DNA of 64,000 nt from Setomelanomma holmii (GCA_010015745.1 ML978206.1:159895-223894); one strand, 5' to 3'; shown: positions 23,172-35,680, counted from the stretch's first letter. Translations and numbers: made by a program. The notes: generated by a model not told the origin, from the letters alone.

Positions 23172-24521
23172 CTACGATGCCGGCGCAGCGCTTCCGTACG
23201 GGACGCCAGCAACACTCTCAACATCCACGTACCCATATTTGGTCCCCTCTTTATCCTCTGCCAGCCCCTTCTGCCACGTGCCCACATCCTTCTGGAATGC
23301 CTCGAGATTCTTCTGATCGCTGAGATCAATCGGCTGCTGATCCTTACCCAGCTGTCTAATTTGCGTGCCCGCCGCAACATTCGTCATGCCAAAGTCGTTG
23401 TCGTCTGTCAACTGATCGATTGCGGCATTGACTTCGCCTGCGATGATTTGTCGGGGTAGTTCAGGCTCGAGACACACGGGGCGCGCAAGACCGACGCCGT
23501 CGACAGTGTTGAGTGCGTCGACCATTGCGGAAGCCGATTTGAGGCCGCCGGTGATATACGTCCGCGTCTTGCTCAGACTCGGGGTGATTTTCTCGGCGAA
23601 TTCGAGGAAGAAGGCTTCGCGCTTCTTGGTCGACTCGCGCTGGTGACCAAAGGCAAGCTTCTCATATGTTCCGCCTGATAGCTCGACGAAGTCGAAGGTA
23701 TTGTCTTCGAGCAGTTTGCAGAGTGTGGCAGCTTCTTGCGTGTCAAAGCCTTTATCCTGGAACTCGACGCTGTTGAGCTTGATGCCGAGGATGAAATTGG
23801 ACGAGGTGCGATTGCGAACTTCCTGGCCGATCTCGGTGATGAGACGGGCACGGTTCTCGAGGGAGCCGCCGTACTTGTCGGTGCGGTGGTTGGTTGATGG
23901 GGACAGGAACTGGGCCAGGAGGTAGCCGTGGGCGCCATGAAGTTGAATGCCGTCGTAACCGGCTTTCTCAAGATACTCGGCTGCGTGGGCGAAGCCTTCG
24001 ATGATGTTCTTGATGTCTTCATCGGTAGCGGCGCGGGGCTTTTCGAAAGTCATACCCATTACGTTGCCCTCAAGTTGGACATCTGAGGCCGAGACGGGGT
24101 TCTTCTGGATGTTTGCTGCGACTTGTCGGCCGGGATGGCTGACTTGGCCGACAATCAAGGACCCATGCTTCTTTGATTGAGTTGCCAACTCCTTGAAGGC
24201 TTCGAAACGCTCGCCTTCATATGGTGAGCCGCGAGGGATGATAGGGTTGCCAGCTGCCTCGAGATGGTCGTATTCGATCATAAGGTTGCCGGTAAGTATG
24301 ACGCCGAACTCGCCCTCGCCCCATCTCTTGTACACATTGATGAGGTTCTTAGATGGGATACCGCGAGCCTCGAGGTTTTTTGGGTCCCATGATGAGAGAC
24401 GCTCTGTCATTGCGCCTTTCAAGAATCGATTTTGTGCAGTCTTCTTTGCGAACTCAAAGTTTAAAGGTTTGGCCAAGGGCGAGACATCCTTGTGCTCTGC
24501 TTCATACCTAGGAGGACCCAT
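23172..24521 (-). CDS. NADH:flavin oxidoreductase, Old Yellow Enzyme family
   Basis: FMN-dependent TIM-barrel ene-reductase/NADH oxidase, probably cytosolic. A single exon of 449 residues starts at ATG 24521 (MGPPRYEAEHKD); the frame extends upstream but has no earlier ATG. Conserved features in order are NRFLKGAMTERLSSW (FMN binding), VGQVSHPGRQV, the substrate-binding pair in QLHGAHGYLLAQFLSP (His-x-x-His type), NHRTDKYGGSLENRARL and the phosphate-binding end TYITGGLKSASAM...VGLARP. This is the fungal NadA-like subgroup often found in secondary-metabolite clusters. It is convergent with the MFS transporter and near the GMC oxidoreductase. Family call is firm; the physiological substrate is unknown. 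Confidence 0.9.
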   Translation of the reverse strand: MGPPRYEAEHKDVSPLAKPLNFEFAKKTAQNRFLKGAMTERLSSWDPKNLEARGIPSKNLINVYKRWGEGEFGVILTGNLMIEYDHLEAAGNPIIPRGSPYEGERFEAFKELATQSKKHGSLIVGQVSHPGRQVAANIQKNPVSASDVQLEGNVMGMTFEKPRAATDEDIKNIIEGFAHAAEYLEKAGYDGIQLHGAHGYLLAQFLSPSTNHRTDKYGGSLENRARLITEIGQEVRNRTSSNFILGIKLNSVEFQDKGFDTQEAATLCKLLEDNTFDFVELSGGTYEKLAFGHQRESTKKREAFFLEFAEKITPSLSKTRTYITGGLKSASAMVDALNTVDGVGLARPVCLEPELPRQIIAGEVNAAIDQLTDDNDFGMTNVAAGTQIRQLGKDQQPIDLSDQKNLEAFQKDVGTWQKGLAEDKEGTKYGYVDVESVAGVPYGSAAPAS

Positions 24522-25911
24522 GATTGTAGAATTTAGTGTGTCAGGTTGAAAGATGTTAGGTGAGGTTGTGATTAGGTTAAACGTTGAAATTTGCAAGAAC
24601 CACCCTACAAAGAGCTATCACAGTCTATATACAAGCGTAAGTCACGTCAGTCTTTCATGTTTCTGCATTTCTAAGCGCTTGCAAGCAATTGCCGGCAACG
24701 ACCAAAATTGCTCCATGCCGACGTCATGAACGAGCTATCCAGGTACGCTAAGCGGCGGCATCTCGGCCAACGTGCTTGCTGTAAAGAGTGGGAATACACC
24801 CAGATATCGATCCCAGTGCGCAACCGCTGCTCCAACGCGATCGGATAGGGTTTTCAACCTTGAGTGACATGGATTTGAGCCGGTAATAGTTCCGTAAGGA
24901 GTTTGGACATGCGGCGTTGTTGAAGTTTCACCGCAGCGCAGGACTGGCATGAGTTGGGCGGATCGGCCCGAGGCTGTTCCAGCTCTTTCTTCCGCGGAGT
25001 AGCGCATGCCGCGAATTACATATCACTGCTTTCATTAGCAGAATATCCATATACTGCTGCCGCAAAATCGGCATCTCTTCGCCCTTTATTGGATGTCGTA
25101 CCGTATCCTTCTTACCGACCTATCTTGACGAGGGCCAAGCGCATGATGAGGAGTCGTTCGGATCCATAAAAGGTCTTACCCGCGGGTTCCAGCATGACGA
25201 GGCCGCATGCCATCAACACTATCATGTCCTACTTTTGTTCTTTCAAAGGGGCACAAAACTGTGTAATCTTTGAATAGAGAAGTGTGGAAATCTAAGAAGT
25301 GTGAACCCTATTCGACTTTAAGCTACCGCTGGGCCCAGGGGGAATGACGAGACAACGAAACGACAGCTTTCTATAAGTCCTACAAGCGAATGTGAACATG
25401 CCAAAGAATTTTGATAGGCCTTCCGAGTTCCTACAAGCCTTGGGTATCACTATTTGGAAATCGATGCACTCTGTATCGTTCAAGATGATCCCGCAGACGT
25501 CCACAGAGAAATGGTCAGACCGGGTAAATCCACTACGACTCTAGTTTCTCTATCTTTATAACGCGCGGCAAAGCCATTGACTCTAGTCCATTCGCTCAAG
25601 GAAATGGGCGCTTACACTGGCCGTGCAACATCGAAATAATTTTGACTCAGGGCAAACCCCTACGAGAGAAGATTAGGTTCCATCGCTGACGGTGTCAACA
25701 TCGAAGCTAGTCCACTAAACAAATGATGTAAGAACGTCGTTGTGGCTATTACTCAAGCCTTATGCCGAATGATCACAAAGTTCTCAGGCTGAATACTGCA
25801 CAAGCAGATTTGTGTACCCGAGACCCAGTATGTAGATCGGCACTGGGTCTATTGATCTCCTGCGGCACCGGTTTCGCCAGACAGCACACAACATATAACC
25901 TTGAGGGACAC
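24522..25911. other. Intergenic region
   Basis: Includes the promoter of the flavin oxidoreductase; ACGTCACGTCAG near 24639-24650 and GACGTCATG near 24720-24728 are bZIP-like cores. It also holds the 3' side of the GMC gene. No gene or RNA was recognised between 24.7 and 25.9 kb; short open frames there have no domain support. Confidence 0.35.
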
Positions 25912-27896
25912 CTATAATGCCCAAGCCGTTCTTTTCTTGATCAGGTCCGCTGCCTTCTCCGCGATAGCATACACCGTCGTGCAGATATGCGTTGCGGGCA
26001 AATAAGGGATCACACTTGCGTCCACAATACTCAGTCGCTCCACGCCATAAACCTGAAGCTCCGGATCCACCACACCACCATGCTGCTCCGGCATCATAGA
26101 TGCAGTGCCAGCTGGATGGGCAAATGTTGGTGTAAAAGAGCCGCGCAAGAACGAAGCAATCGCCGCATCACTAGTCACATTGGCGCCTGGTGAAACTTCC
26201 ACTGCACCGAGCGTCGTGAAAGCGTTCAGAGCGTTGAACTTGCGCACAAATTGGACAATCGACACCGCAACCTGGAGATCGATCGGGTTGGAAAAAGTCC
26301 GAAAATCGACCACTGGACTGGCAGATGGATCCGTGGTGTTGATTAGGATTGTGCCTCGACTCAATGGCCGCTCGAGCACACCATTACCAAGAGGGCCACC
26401 ACTGAATGGAAACTCGTATGTCGCGCTGTCGTCTCGAGCTAGGAGCTCAGCCGTGAGCTTCTGCTGTGCCTTGTATCCCGCGATGAGTGTGGCTTCGTAT
26501 GTTGCAGGGAGATATGGCGATGAATCTTGCGCCGCGACCGCATCAACAATTCCTTTCCACTTCTCCGCTGCCACAACCTTGAGCGGCAGGAATGCAGCTT
26601 GGTTGCCTCTAGCTACCGTCAAGGGACCTGTTCGGGACTGATCGTACTCTTTCTTCGCCTCCGCAAAGAACGTTGTGTTCGTAACGACATCCATTTGCGT
26701 TGGCGAAGGAACATTTTTCGTCCAATTCCACTGGCCACCGCCAATCGCATGATCTTGGAAATTTGCCCCAACGCCCGGAAGATTCTTCTTGACGGATATC
26801 CCAGCTTTCTCGAGTACACTCTTTGGTCCGATACCAGAGCGCTGCAACAGCCACGGCGTCCAAACCGCCCCAGCAGCAACAATAACCTCCTTCCTCGCAT
26901 TCACTTCAAACGTCTCCGCAACATTGTATCGATTTACTCCCTTGACACCCGTCGCCTCCAACCCCGTCCCATTCCCACCTCCATTCTTAAACACCACCTC
27001 TCTAACCTGCACGCCCGTCACAAGCCTCAAATTCGTCCGATTCGCGACACGCTCATAATGCGCCGTCCGCGCGTAACTCCTCGTCCTACGCACTGGATTC
27101 AACGCACTCGGCGCCTGAATCGCTCCAATAGCCTCACCAGCAGCAGCTTCTTTCGGCTTCTTGACACCCAGCTCTTCCCAGCCCGCCCACAGAAACTCCT
27201 GGCCCGGGAACTGATATGGCGGGAAACTCACCTGCACGGGGCCGGAACCGCCATATGCAGCGTCCACGTCCCATGTGTAGTTATACGTCTCCGCCACGGC
27301 TGCGGTGGGCGGTGTGAACGTCACGCTCTTTTTAAAATACGGCAGCAGGGATTGGAAGTTCCATGCAGGTCCGTTGCCGAGGGTTTCCCACGCGTCGTAG
27401 TCAGATGCGCTCCCGCGGTCGAAAAACATGCCGTTCACGGCGCTGCCGCCGCCGACGAGGGCGCCGACGGCGACAAGTGAGGTGAGGTTATTCAAGCCGG
27501 GGATTGGGAGGGAGGTGATGTTGTAGAAGCGGTCGGGGTGGTAGACGAGGGTGTCGGATGGGAGGAGGATGGAGGGGTCGGGGTTGAGGGGGCCGTATTC
27601 GAGGACGAGGACGGAGTCTGTTATGGTGGGAGATTAGTGGAAGGGTGGTCGTTGCATTTCTGCATCGATGTGCTGTGAGGGTATGTTGGGGAGCAGGCGT
27701 TGGAGATTGGAACTGGAGATGAGGACGTACGTTTTCCATTCTCGCTCAATCGATCTGCGACTGTGAGACCGGATGTACCTCCTCCTACGATAATATAGTC
27801 CCACGTCCCATTCAGACCAACTTTATCGTTCAATACTCTTGCATCAGCTGCGATAAGCACACTCGCCAACAACGTCTTCAAAGACATGGACACCAT
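25912..27896 (-). CDS. Secreted-type GMC oxidoreductase (FAD-dependent)
   Basis: Glucose-methanol-choline family flavoenzyme oxidising an alcohol or sugar. Exon 1 is 27896-27731; a 113-nt intron (27730-27618) leads to exon 2 (27617-25912), for 623 residues. The N-terminus is hydrophobic (MSLKTLLASVLIAADA), a likely signal peptide. The FAD dinucleotide-binding motif is YIIVGGGTSGLTVADRL; the join then reads NGKHSVLVLEYGPL. GALVGGGSAVNGMFFDRG is the GMC signature 1 region, and GAVWTPWLLQRSGIGP is signature 2. The C-terminus has HPAGTASMMPEQHGGVVDP and SVIPYLPATHICTTVYAIAEKAADLI, carrying the two conserved catalytic-site residues. Several N-x-T/S sites fit secretion. It resembles the aryl-alcohol-oxidase/versicolorin-B-synthase-like branch, but the substrate cannot be assigned. 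Confidence 0.88.
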
Positions 27897-28507
27897 GATG
27901 AAGTATCAAAGTCAAGTATATTCACGATGCCGCCACAATTTCCGGCCATTGAGCAGATTTATACCCAGCAGTTTCTTCCCCTCTGATACCGCCCTCTGGA
28001 GCGGGAAAACACTGAGCAATTATCCATCAATATCGAGCCAGTCGTAACATGTTTCAAGGTGCATGTGGGGCTAATACACAACTTTCGTCTCGAGCAATCA
28101 TTCCGACCCTGTGGTACCTCGGCGGCAATACACCGTGGCTGTATTCGCTCAGACCCTGGACATGTCAATATATGCTGCATGGCGGGCAGAAAGCATGTGC
28201 AGGGGCAAGAAGCAGGGTGTAAAGTCCCTGCCGAGCCGCGTAAAAGACGTATCTGAAGCTGACATGCGTAGTTTGAAGGTGTGATCTGCTTCGTTTTTGG
28301 AGATGCGAAAGCCGCAGAATTTTGCTTCTTTGTTTGCGTATGGCTGAATGCAGGACCGATATTATGAAACAATCTGTGAGATTCCTTTTCAATACTTGCT
28401 GTTCGTTAGCCGTGAGTATTAGTTGTTGGATGTTATCAGAAGTACGTTTTCTTCGAGCGACTTCTACTTTCAGTTATCAGGAATTCATCCTGATGGGTAT
28501 CATATCG
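27897..28507. other. Intergenic region
   Basis: Contains the GMC promoter and the BDP1 3' side. No gene seen; small open frames on both strands lack support. Confidence 0.4.
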
Positions 28508-30858
28508 TCAATCATGACCTGATCGCACCATGCCCATTGGTTCAATTCGCTCCTGGCCCCAAGTGTGGTCATCATCGATGTTGCCCACAATCTCAACGCC
28601 CGCTTCCTCTTGGAAGGTGACTTGTTTCTGCTTGCCCTTGTTCTTCCTCTTACCTTTGCTGTTCTCCTTGTTACTTGCTTCATTGCCATCACCATCCTCA
28701 TCCAGCATACCTGCTTCCCTCTGCTGACGCTTGCGCTCGAGAGTTTCAGCCTTAGCAGTTTCAATCTGCTCCCGGAACTCGGCTGCCTCAGCCTCCATCT
28801 GAAGTTTGATCTGGTCAACGTCCTTGAAATGCGAGTCTTGCATTTGTGATGCTTCCATGAAGGTCTCCCAGTTCGATGCAATCTCGCTCCGTCCATGGAG
28901 AGCTTCTCGAACTATGTCTGGGTTTTCGCGCTCCTCTCGCGTGAACTTGAGTTTAATAGATCGCCGGTTTGAACCAGGAAACATGTGTGAGATCATCTGG
29001 AAGTCGGTGCCGAAATTCCTCAAGCCTTGATAGAATAATTCTGTGTCATCGCTGGTCCACTTCTTCCCCTGGCCTGGAAGCAGAAAATCGTTGGGGAACC
29101 GCTTATTGTTCTTCATGAAGCTGCGGGACGTGATGCGGGCTGTGAGGTCTTGCTCTTCGACTACCTCATAATTTTGTATCTGAAGATCTGCATCTGCTTC
29201 CCTATCGACAACGGTACTCGAATGTACGACTTGGATTTGGTCGCCTACTAAGGTATATTGGATTCCAGGCTCGGGTGGCGGCGCAAACTCAGCAAGTAGC
29301 TTGTCAGCTTGTTCTTGAATCTGCTTCGTCTGTATGGGTCGAGTGTCTTCTTCTCTTTGGCGTTGTCGAACAGCCACCCAGTCAATCCCTCGCATGGCCT
29401 TTTCGCGGTCGGATAGTTTGCCAACCCGGATGTTGCGGGACGCAAGACTGTCCATGAATGTGGCCTCGGGATCGATCTCTTGGTCCTCAGCATCAGACGG
29501 TGTAGCCTCTCGCGGCGGCCGACCTTTGCGTTTTGGCTGCGTCCCATCTCCATTACCTTCGCCTTCGGTCGCAGCCTTCTTGCGCTTTGGCTGGCGAGGC
29601 TTCCGACGAACCACGACTTCTCCGCCTTCATCTCCCGCCTCTTCTCCTTCGTCTCCGGCGTTGGTTGTACCTTCCTTGTCCTTCGCTCTTCCAGGTCTAC
29701 GCGCCCTCTTCGCAGGGATTGATGGCTCGGCACCTTCTTCTGGATCCATTGCATCTGCCCTTCGCTTCCCACGAGCTTTTGCGCTGGGTCGCTTTGGGCC
29801 TGGTTGTGCCTCTTCCTCAATCGCGTCATCTTGTTGCTCCCCATCTTGTGTCTCCATCGCGGCCGCAGCTTTCTTCTTGCCTCGTGGTTTTGGTGGCTGG
29901 CGATTCTTCTTCGGAGGCGCAGGTGCAGTCTCCTCCTCCACTTCCTCCTCATCCGGTGTTCTGTTCACGGCAACCCATGGTAGCACTCTTCTCTTACGGG
30001 AGCGTGGTGCAGGCGCTTCTTCTGCTGTCTGCTGTATTTGTTCTGCCTCGTTCGAGTGTCCCTCTTGAACGCGGTCCACTACAGCGCTGGCTACATCAGG
30101 TTCTTGCTGTGACTGCTGGGGTGGCAGTGTTTCCTCTTGCGTGGGCTGGGCGCATGTGATTGTCTCCACCTGCCCGACTTGTGCAGTTGCGCCTTCCTCC
30201 AATTGCATGTAAAGTGTCTCGGGTGTTGCAGTGGCTGCCTCTGACAGCTCGTTGTCCACCACAGTGCTTTTTCGAGTGGCAGCATCTATCCGGCGTCGCT
30301 TTACTGGTCGCACGGCGTTGCCATCATCGTGGACGTCCTGTATGGGCTGAGCAGGAGGAGCCTCTTCATCACCTCCCCTTCCAGTAGAGCCAACATGAGT
30401 GGTAGTGACGGTGGGTGAGGGCGTCGGCTGAGAGACAGTTGGCGTAGACTCTTCCAATATGGCAGGCGCGGTATCGGCAGGTGCGACGGCAGACTGGCTA
30501 GGTTCTGTCTGCATAGCATTTCGTACAATGTGCTCTTGGGTTGAGGCAGGGGTGGGCAATTGTGTAATAGTCGAGTGTACAACTTCAGGCTGTTCTGTTT
30601 GCGCTTCGACGCTGGGTGCGGTGGGTTCAGGCGCTGCTGGCCTGGGAGCTGGGGCGGCGCCAGGCCGTCGTCGGGCAACCTTGGGCGCGAATTTTTTTCC
30701 TGTGGTGTTCTCTAATGGTGATTCAGCGAAGTCGGTGCGCGAATGACTTCAAAGTACCTACTATTGATGAAGGAACTGAACGTCGCGGCGGCCTTCGGTG
30801 CCTGCGTCTTGTCGCTGCCCGCAGTTGGTGGCTGCGTGACGCCTTCTTCGGTGGACAT
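28508..30858 (-). CDS. BDP1: Transcription factor TFIIIB component B''
   Basis: Subunit of TFIIIB, which recruits RNA polymerase III to tRNA, 5S and U6 genes. Exon 1 (30858-30762) starts MSTEEGVTQPP. A 50-nt intron (30761-30712) joins to exon 2 (30711-28508), for 766 residues. The splice restores SSFINKNTTGKKFAPK followed by ARRRPG, the conserved Bdp1 N-terminal signature. A long low-complexity middle follows, with many KRRR/GRPP basic clusters alternating with Glu-rich runs. The SANT/Myb domain is at about residues 580-635 (KKWTSDDTELFYQGL, then FPGSNRRSIKLKFTREER). The C-terminal part is rich in Glu/Lys and probably helical. It is divergent from BRE1 with 400 bases between starts. Long antisense frames over this gene are composition artefacts. 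Confidence 0.88.
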
Positions 30859-31257
30859 GGTGTCGAACGAAGACTACCTGCGCAAAGCAAGTATTGCTTC
30901 TGTGCAGCAGTCTCATCGAGCTTTTGGTGGAGACTGGTCGGAGCATTTGACATTCATGGGCCATGCCACGCTAGTATCGCTAGCGTTGTGCACGGATACA
31001 AAATGACACTAGCGTGCTACTCGTTTCTTCAACCCAAGGACAGTTGCCGTCTCTCCTCACCCACGGCCTCACACGACCACACCCCCGCCCGCCCTCTCAC
31101 ACTCCCTCGCCATCTCACCATCTTCAATCCGCTCCTTCTTCTCTTATATGACGTGACACGGTGCGCTTGTCGACAGTGCCCCTCACACAAAGCCGTCGCC
31201 TGCTCGATGAGGCTCGAGGCCAGAACCGTCGCAGCTCCATCGCTTGACGCTGTCAAG
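30859..31257. promoter_or_regulatory. Shared promoter region of BDP1 and BRE1
   Basis: A 399-bp region between two divergent starts. The BRE1 side (31040-31140) is strongly C/T-rich on the plus strand, as in many filamentous-fungal promoters. An upstream in-frame ATG for BRE1 is at 31207. Confidence 0.5.
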
Positions 31258-33517
31258 ATGGAGGACCGAAAGCGGCCCATTGCCGACGAATCCGCTCCTC
31301 CTGCAAAGAGGCAAGCTGTGACCGTCAACGGTGCCCGCTCGCATCCAGACGCTGACTTGCCGTGGAAAGATGACATCGAGGTTCGCCCCCCGATCACCAC
31401 CGCCCGCGTTTACCGCACACCGCGATCATATCGGCTAATGCGCGATAATGAGTAGGCTTTTCAGAAGGATGCCATCATGCGACAGATGCGCGAGTACAAG
31501 CGGGAGAAGAACACCGTCGAGGCCCAGCTGAACCAGCTCGAGAGCCGCTCCAAGTACCACGACGACCATCTACGAACCATCGATGCTTGGTTCGATCAGG
31601 TCAGTACCTTATGCTTCTTTCGCGTGGGCATGCGCTGATGAGGGCTAGTTGGTCGATGAGATCGGGCTGTTGAGTGGAGAAAAGCTTGATGCGTCATCAG
31701 GTGACTCCAACACCAGCACCTCGGTACCCGACGCGCTTTTGTTCGAGGATAGCGAAACGTTTAGGGAACACCTGTCCAAGCGCAAAGACAAGATAATCTC
31801 CTCACTATCTGGTCTTTTCGCAAAATTCCCACCAAGTAGCCCGGAGGTCGCAGAACTGCAGCAGCAACTATCTAAGCTTCTGGCTGCCGAAAAGGACCAC
31901 ATAGTGCAACTACAGCGGGTATCGACTGAAAAAGAACAATTATCTGATCGCCTGGATACTGCTACCCACCGCTATCTGGTTGCTGAGAAGAAGATCGATC
32001 GCATCAAAAGTCAGCAAGTGCAAAAGTTGGAACAGCAAGCAGTCGCAAGTAGCACGATTAAGGAAGAAGCGCCGCAACCAACAAATGGAGTCGACGCGTC
32101 TAATGGCAAGGCGGCATCCCCGGGCCCTGGGAGTGAAGAGCTGGAGACTGCGCGAAACCAAGCTGTTTCAGACGCAGCTAAGAGGAAGACGCAACTTGAG
32201 GAGGTCGAGGCAGAAAACACAAAGCTTACGCAGGAGGTGACATTGCTGAAAGTGAAGTTCAGTCTACTATCAGACGACGACTATGCCAAGACAGATTTGT
32301 TCAAGGCTTTGAAGTCACAGCACGAGGATGTGATCAAGCGCATTAACAATCTGGAAGCGACCAACATCCAGCTGCGGGAAGAAGCGCAAAAATACCAGGC
32401 AGAACGAACATCGTACAGGATCAAGATCGATGATGAGGCACGTTCTTCCTTAGCAGAGTCAGAAAGCGCGGTGTCCCAAGCCGAGGCGAATCTGGCACGC
32501 ATCAGGGCTGCTCGCGATGAACTTTTGGCGAAGAACAGTATACTCGAGAGTGGTCGCAAGAACACGGAAGCTACGACGGCCCAATCAAAAGAGCTGGTCA
32601 GCTCTTGCGAGCGTCGCATTGCTGCTTTGGAATCTGAGTGTGAGAGACTTCGTCTACAGATTGCGGAACAAAATGCCAACGACGACCAAGAGACGCCAGC
32701 CACGGACGATCTGACACCCGAGCAAATGCGCAAGAAGGTTGTCAATCTCGAGAATCAACTCAAACTCTTGAGCGGTGAGCTGCCTTCGATGGAAGCGGCT
32801 TGGAAGAAGGCGCAAACTATTGCAAACAAAAAGATCATCGATGTAGCTGCGACCGAAGAAACAATGGCCAGAGTGAACGCGGACAAAGCCAAGGCAGACC
32901 AGAAGTACTTTGCAGCAATGAAAGCCAAGGGTGAGCTCGAACAGCAAGTGCGCGCACTTCGTCTCCAAGCAACCAAGTCGACCGAGGTCGTTTCCCAGCT
33001 CAAGGATGCGGACGCGCTTAGTCGGTCACTCGTGGACAAGTTGGAGAAGCAGACAGCTGAGATGCGCTCGCAAATGGATGAGCTGTCCGTGCAGCACCGC
33101 CAACTGCAACAGAAAGTCAACGAAAACGCCATCCTTTCTGAGGGTCATGTCAGTCAGATCGCAGATCTCAAGAAGCTCGTCGAAGCGAAGGACACAACCT
33201 GCCTCGCCGCGAAGCATGCTCAACGGGAATCTGAAGCCGAAAGGGATAAGCTGTCGGCACAAGTCACCGGACTCGAGAAGCAAATCCAGATCTATAAGAA
33301 GAAGAGTACAGCAAATCAGAGCTCGGAGACAGCGGTCATGGAAGCGATGCTCCAGTGCGGTATCTGCAAGAGCCATATCAAGAACACGGTCATCAAAACC
33401 TGCGGTCATATATTCTGCGACGGTTGCGTACAGGATCGCCTCACAAACCGCGCAAGGAAGTGCCCCAACTGCGGCAAAGCTTTCGGCAGCAACGATACCA
33501 TGCGAGTTCACCTTTAA
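31258..33517 (+). CDS. BRE1: E3 ubiquitin ligase for histone H2B
   Basis: Works with the E2 Rad6 to monoubiquitinate histone H2B, which precedes H3K4 methylation. Exons 31258-31380, 31456-31599 and 31649-33517, with introns of 75 and 49 nt, give 711 residues, close to the 700 of yeast Bre1. The joins read DDIEAFQKDAIMRQMREYKR and TIDAWFDQLVDEIGLL. Almost all of residues 45-640 is heptad-rich coiled coil. The C-terminal C3HC4 RING spans about 659-703, from CGICKSHIKNTVIKTCGHIF to RKCPNCGKAF. MEDRKRPIADESAPPAKRQ near the start is typical of filamentous-fungal Bre1. The ATG at 31207 would add 17 residues in frame. Confidence 0.93.
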
Positions 33518-34213
33518 ACAAAACTTCACCACTTCTGCTCTTCGGTCCGACAATACGACCAGATCGAAAATTCCTCCATCCAACATCACCCTTTTCCGAT
33601 ATGTACAATACTACCACTTTTTCCTTTTGTCACCTCCTTGATCAGCGAGCGAATAAACCCAAATACGGCACGGCACGGGACGGTGTTAATGGCGTCATGT
33701 ATGCGGCCGGACCAATTTCCCAGGGCCCTTTCCGGTGGCGCACGGCGTAGGACGCAGAGTCTTTTGTACGATCAGTTGAAGAGCTTCGGGAATAGGCATG
33801 TCAAGGATTTCGACGTGTTGTTTCTGTTTTACTAGATTCGGAGCCTCGAGCCAAGTCTTTTCGATCAGTTGTTCGCTGGCGGGGCGGATATTGTGCCGGC
33901 TACGGCTAGATGCGTGGATTGGAATGCAATTGCAGATAAATCCCATCATCTTCCGCGCATGCGTGTAATGTGTTCTTTCTTCAAAGCCACAACGCCTGGA
34001 TCTCTTGGGCAATGATACATGTTGCTCAGCATCTTAGTGTCTGACACTACCGACCCGAGGACGCAAGGACGCAAGGACATCTTCCACAGGAGCATAAAGT
34101 CGATGTATTGCTTCAGTGCCAAAAACATAGGGTATCAAGCTATCTAATCCCACCACTCGCGCAGAGCCCGAATCTAAACCTGCGCCACACGTGAAACCAC
34201 AACTCATCTCCGT
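33518..34213. other. Convergent intergenic region
   Basis: Separates the 3' ends of BRE1 and the acyltransferase. ACGCAAGGACGCAAGGAC near 34060-34077 is a short tandem repeat; nothing else stands out. Confidence 0.4.
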
Positions 34214-35680
34214 TCAGCGTAGTCGCAGCACCCGCAATACAATCCCAACCATCTTCAATACAACATTGATCACCAACCTCAACGCCAATGCCGGTATGAA
34301 GACCTGTATCCACTCACCCCACTTCGCCGGCCTCACACCAGTTTCAATCCAGCCCGCGCCCTTGATTGGCGCACCGCCATTAACATTCGGAGTCTCACCT
34401 GCGTCCGCTGGGAAGCGATTGTTCTCGACAAAGTAGTGTAACAAATCGTCCTTTTCGCGCCACCGGGCGAGCACCCAGTCACCAAAGAGCTTCTCGTCGT
34501 GCAGGGGTATGTCGGCAACGCGGAAGCGACGCCAGTGCATGTTTACGGATTTGGGGGGGCGGCCTTGGAAGTAGGTTCCGCGGAGGGTGAAGAGGTCTTG
34601 ACCGTATTGGCCGACGCTGTTTGGATCATGTAAAAATCTATGCTTGGGCGGGTTTGGGAGTGGAGGAAAGGGACTTACGGGACGCCTTCGTAAGCTAATG
34701 CGCAGTCGTATACCCATTCTACTGTGCCTTTGAGTTCTTCGAGACAGAAGTGAAGACCTGTACTTCGAGGCAACAAGGCGTGTCGGAGATCAGGCATGTC
34801 ATTTTTGTCTGCCCATTTCTTGCTTGCTGCTCGCCCGTTCTTGCTGAGGTTTGTGCCTTCGGGAAAGAGAAGCAACCACATGGGGTCGAGTCCTTTGCTC
34901 CCGGATAAAGGGCCGCTGTGGCTGGTAGACAGCTTCCTGAGCCTATGCTGGAAGCGCTCCTTGTCGGTGGACCATTTGCGCGAGAGGAAGATGAAGCCGT
35001 AGAACATCATGCCCGTGCCGAGGATGGGGATGTATTTGATGGACTCTTTGAGGATAATGTAAAGGTGACCGTGCATCGAGGACGTGTAGGCGATCCACCA
35101 CAAGTAGATCCAGTCGGTGTAGATCTATATGATATCAGCTTCTGTTGCTGTACAGCGATGACTTGGCGCACCTGATGATTCGAGATCAGTACCATGCGCT
35201 CGGGAAAGTCGCACTCAAGCCTCCCGTCCTCCGTCTTTCTCAGCTGGCCTCGCACACTCTCGTCTCCACTGATGCGCATCTTGACAGGTGCCCACCAGTA
35301 TGTCATGGTAGTGCTGACAATGCCAAAGTGCTGTTTTGTCATGGCCATCCATGCGTAGAACAGGTCCTTGCTGTAAAAGTAGAGCGGCGCGCCGATGAAC
35401 TGAGTGACAGCTATGCTGAAGCAGGGCATTAGCATCTTGCGATTGCTCTGTTAGCATCAGGTTATACGCACGCTAGACAGCTGCCGTTGAAGTACACGGC
35501 GAACAGGAACATGTGGAGAGCTTGGTGTAATGCTCCATGCTTGACCTCGCCAGCAGGATGCGGTTCGGGCTCATTTGACAGCTTGGCCTTCTCAGGTGTG
35601 GCTATGGTGTCGATGATGGGCGCGGGTGCGGGCGGGTGCCGCTGCCTGAGATTCTCGGTGGTCATGGTCGAGGTATTCAT
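34214..35680 (-). CDS. PlsC-type acyltransferase (lysophospholipid/LPA acyltransferase)
   Basis: Membrane acyltransferase of glycerophospholipid synthesis or remodelling, similar in layout to AGPAT/LCLAT1 and yeast Cst26. Four exons (35680-35472, 35415-35172, 35124-34679, 34616-34214), with introns of 56, 47 and 62 nt, give 433 residues. The catalytic block I is NHQIYTDW, formed exactly across the second splice junction. Block III is LFPEGTNLS. Hydrophobic segments occur near residues 50-80 (LHMFLFAVYFNGSCLAIAV), after block I (IYLWWIAYTSS) and at the C-terminus (IPALALRLVINVVLKMVGIVL). GTG precedes the chosen ATG in frame, so 35680 is the first ATG. It is divergent from the NAD kinase gene. 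Acyl-chain and acceptor specificity are unknown. Confidence 0.85.

Noticed and set aside
24780..24900. Possible tRNA-like stretch with GGATTTGAGCC
   Set aside because: The B-box match is poor and no cloverleaf could be folded by eye.
26527..27480. 317-codon frame antisense to the GMC oxidoreductase
   Set aside because: Arg/His-rich shadow translation with no domain; GMC signatures are on the opposite strand.
29334..30159. Long frames antisense to BDP1
   Set aside because: They arise from the Lys/Glu/Arg-rich low-complexity part of BDP1 read backwards.
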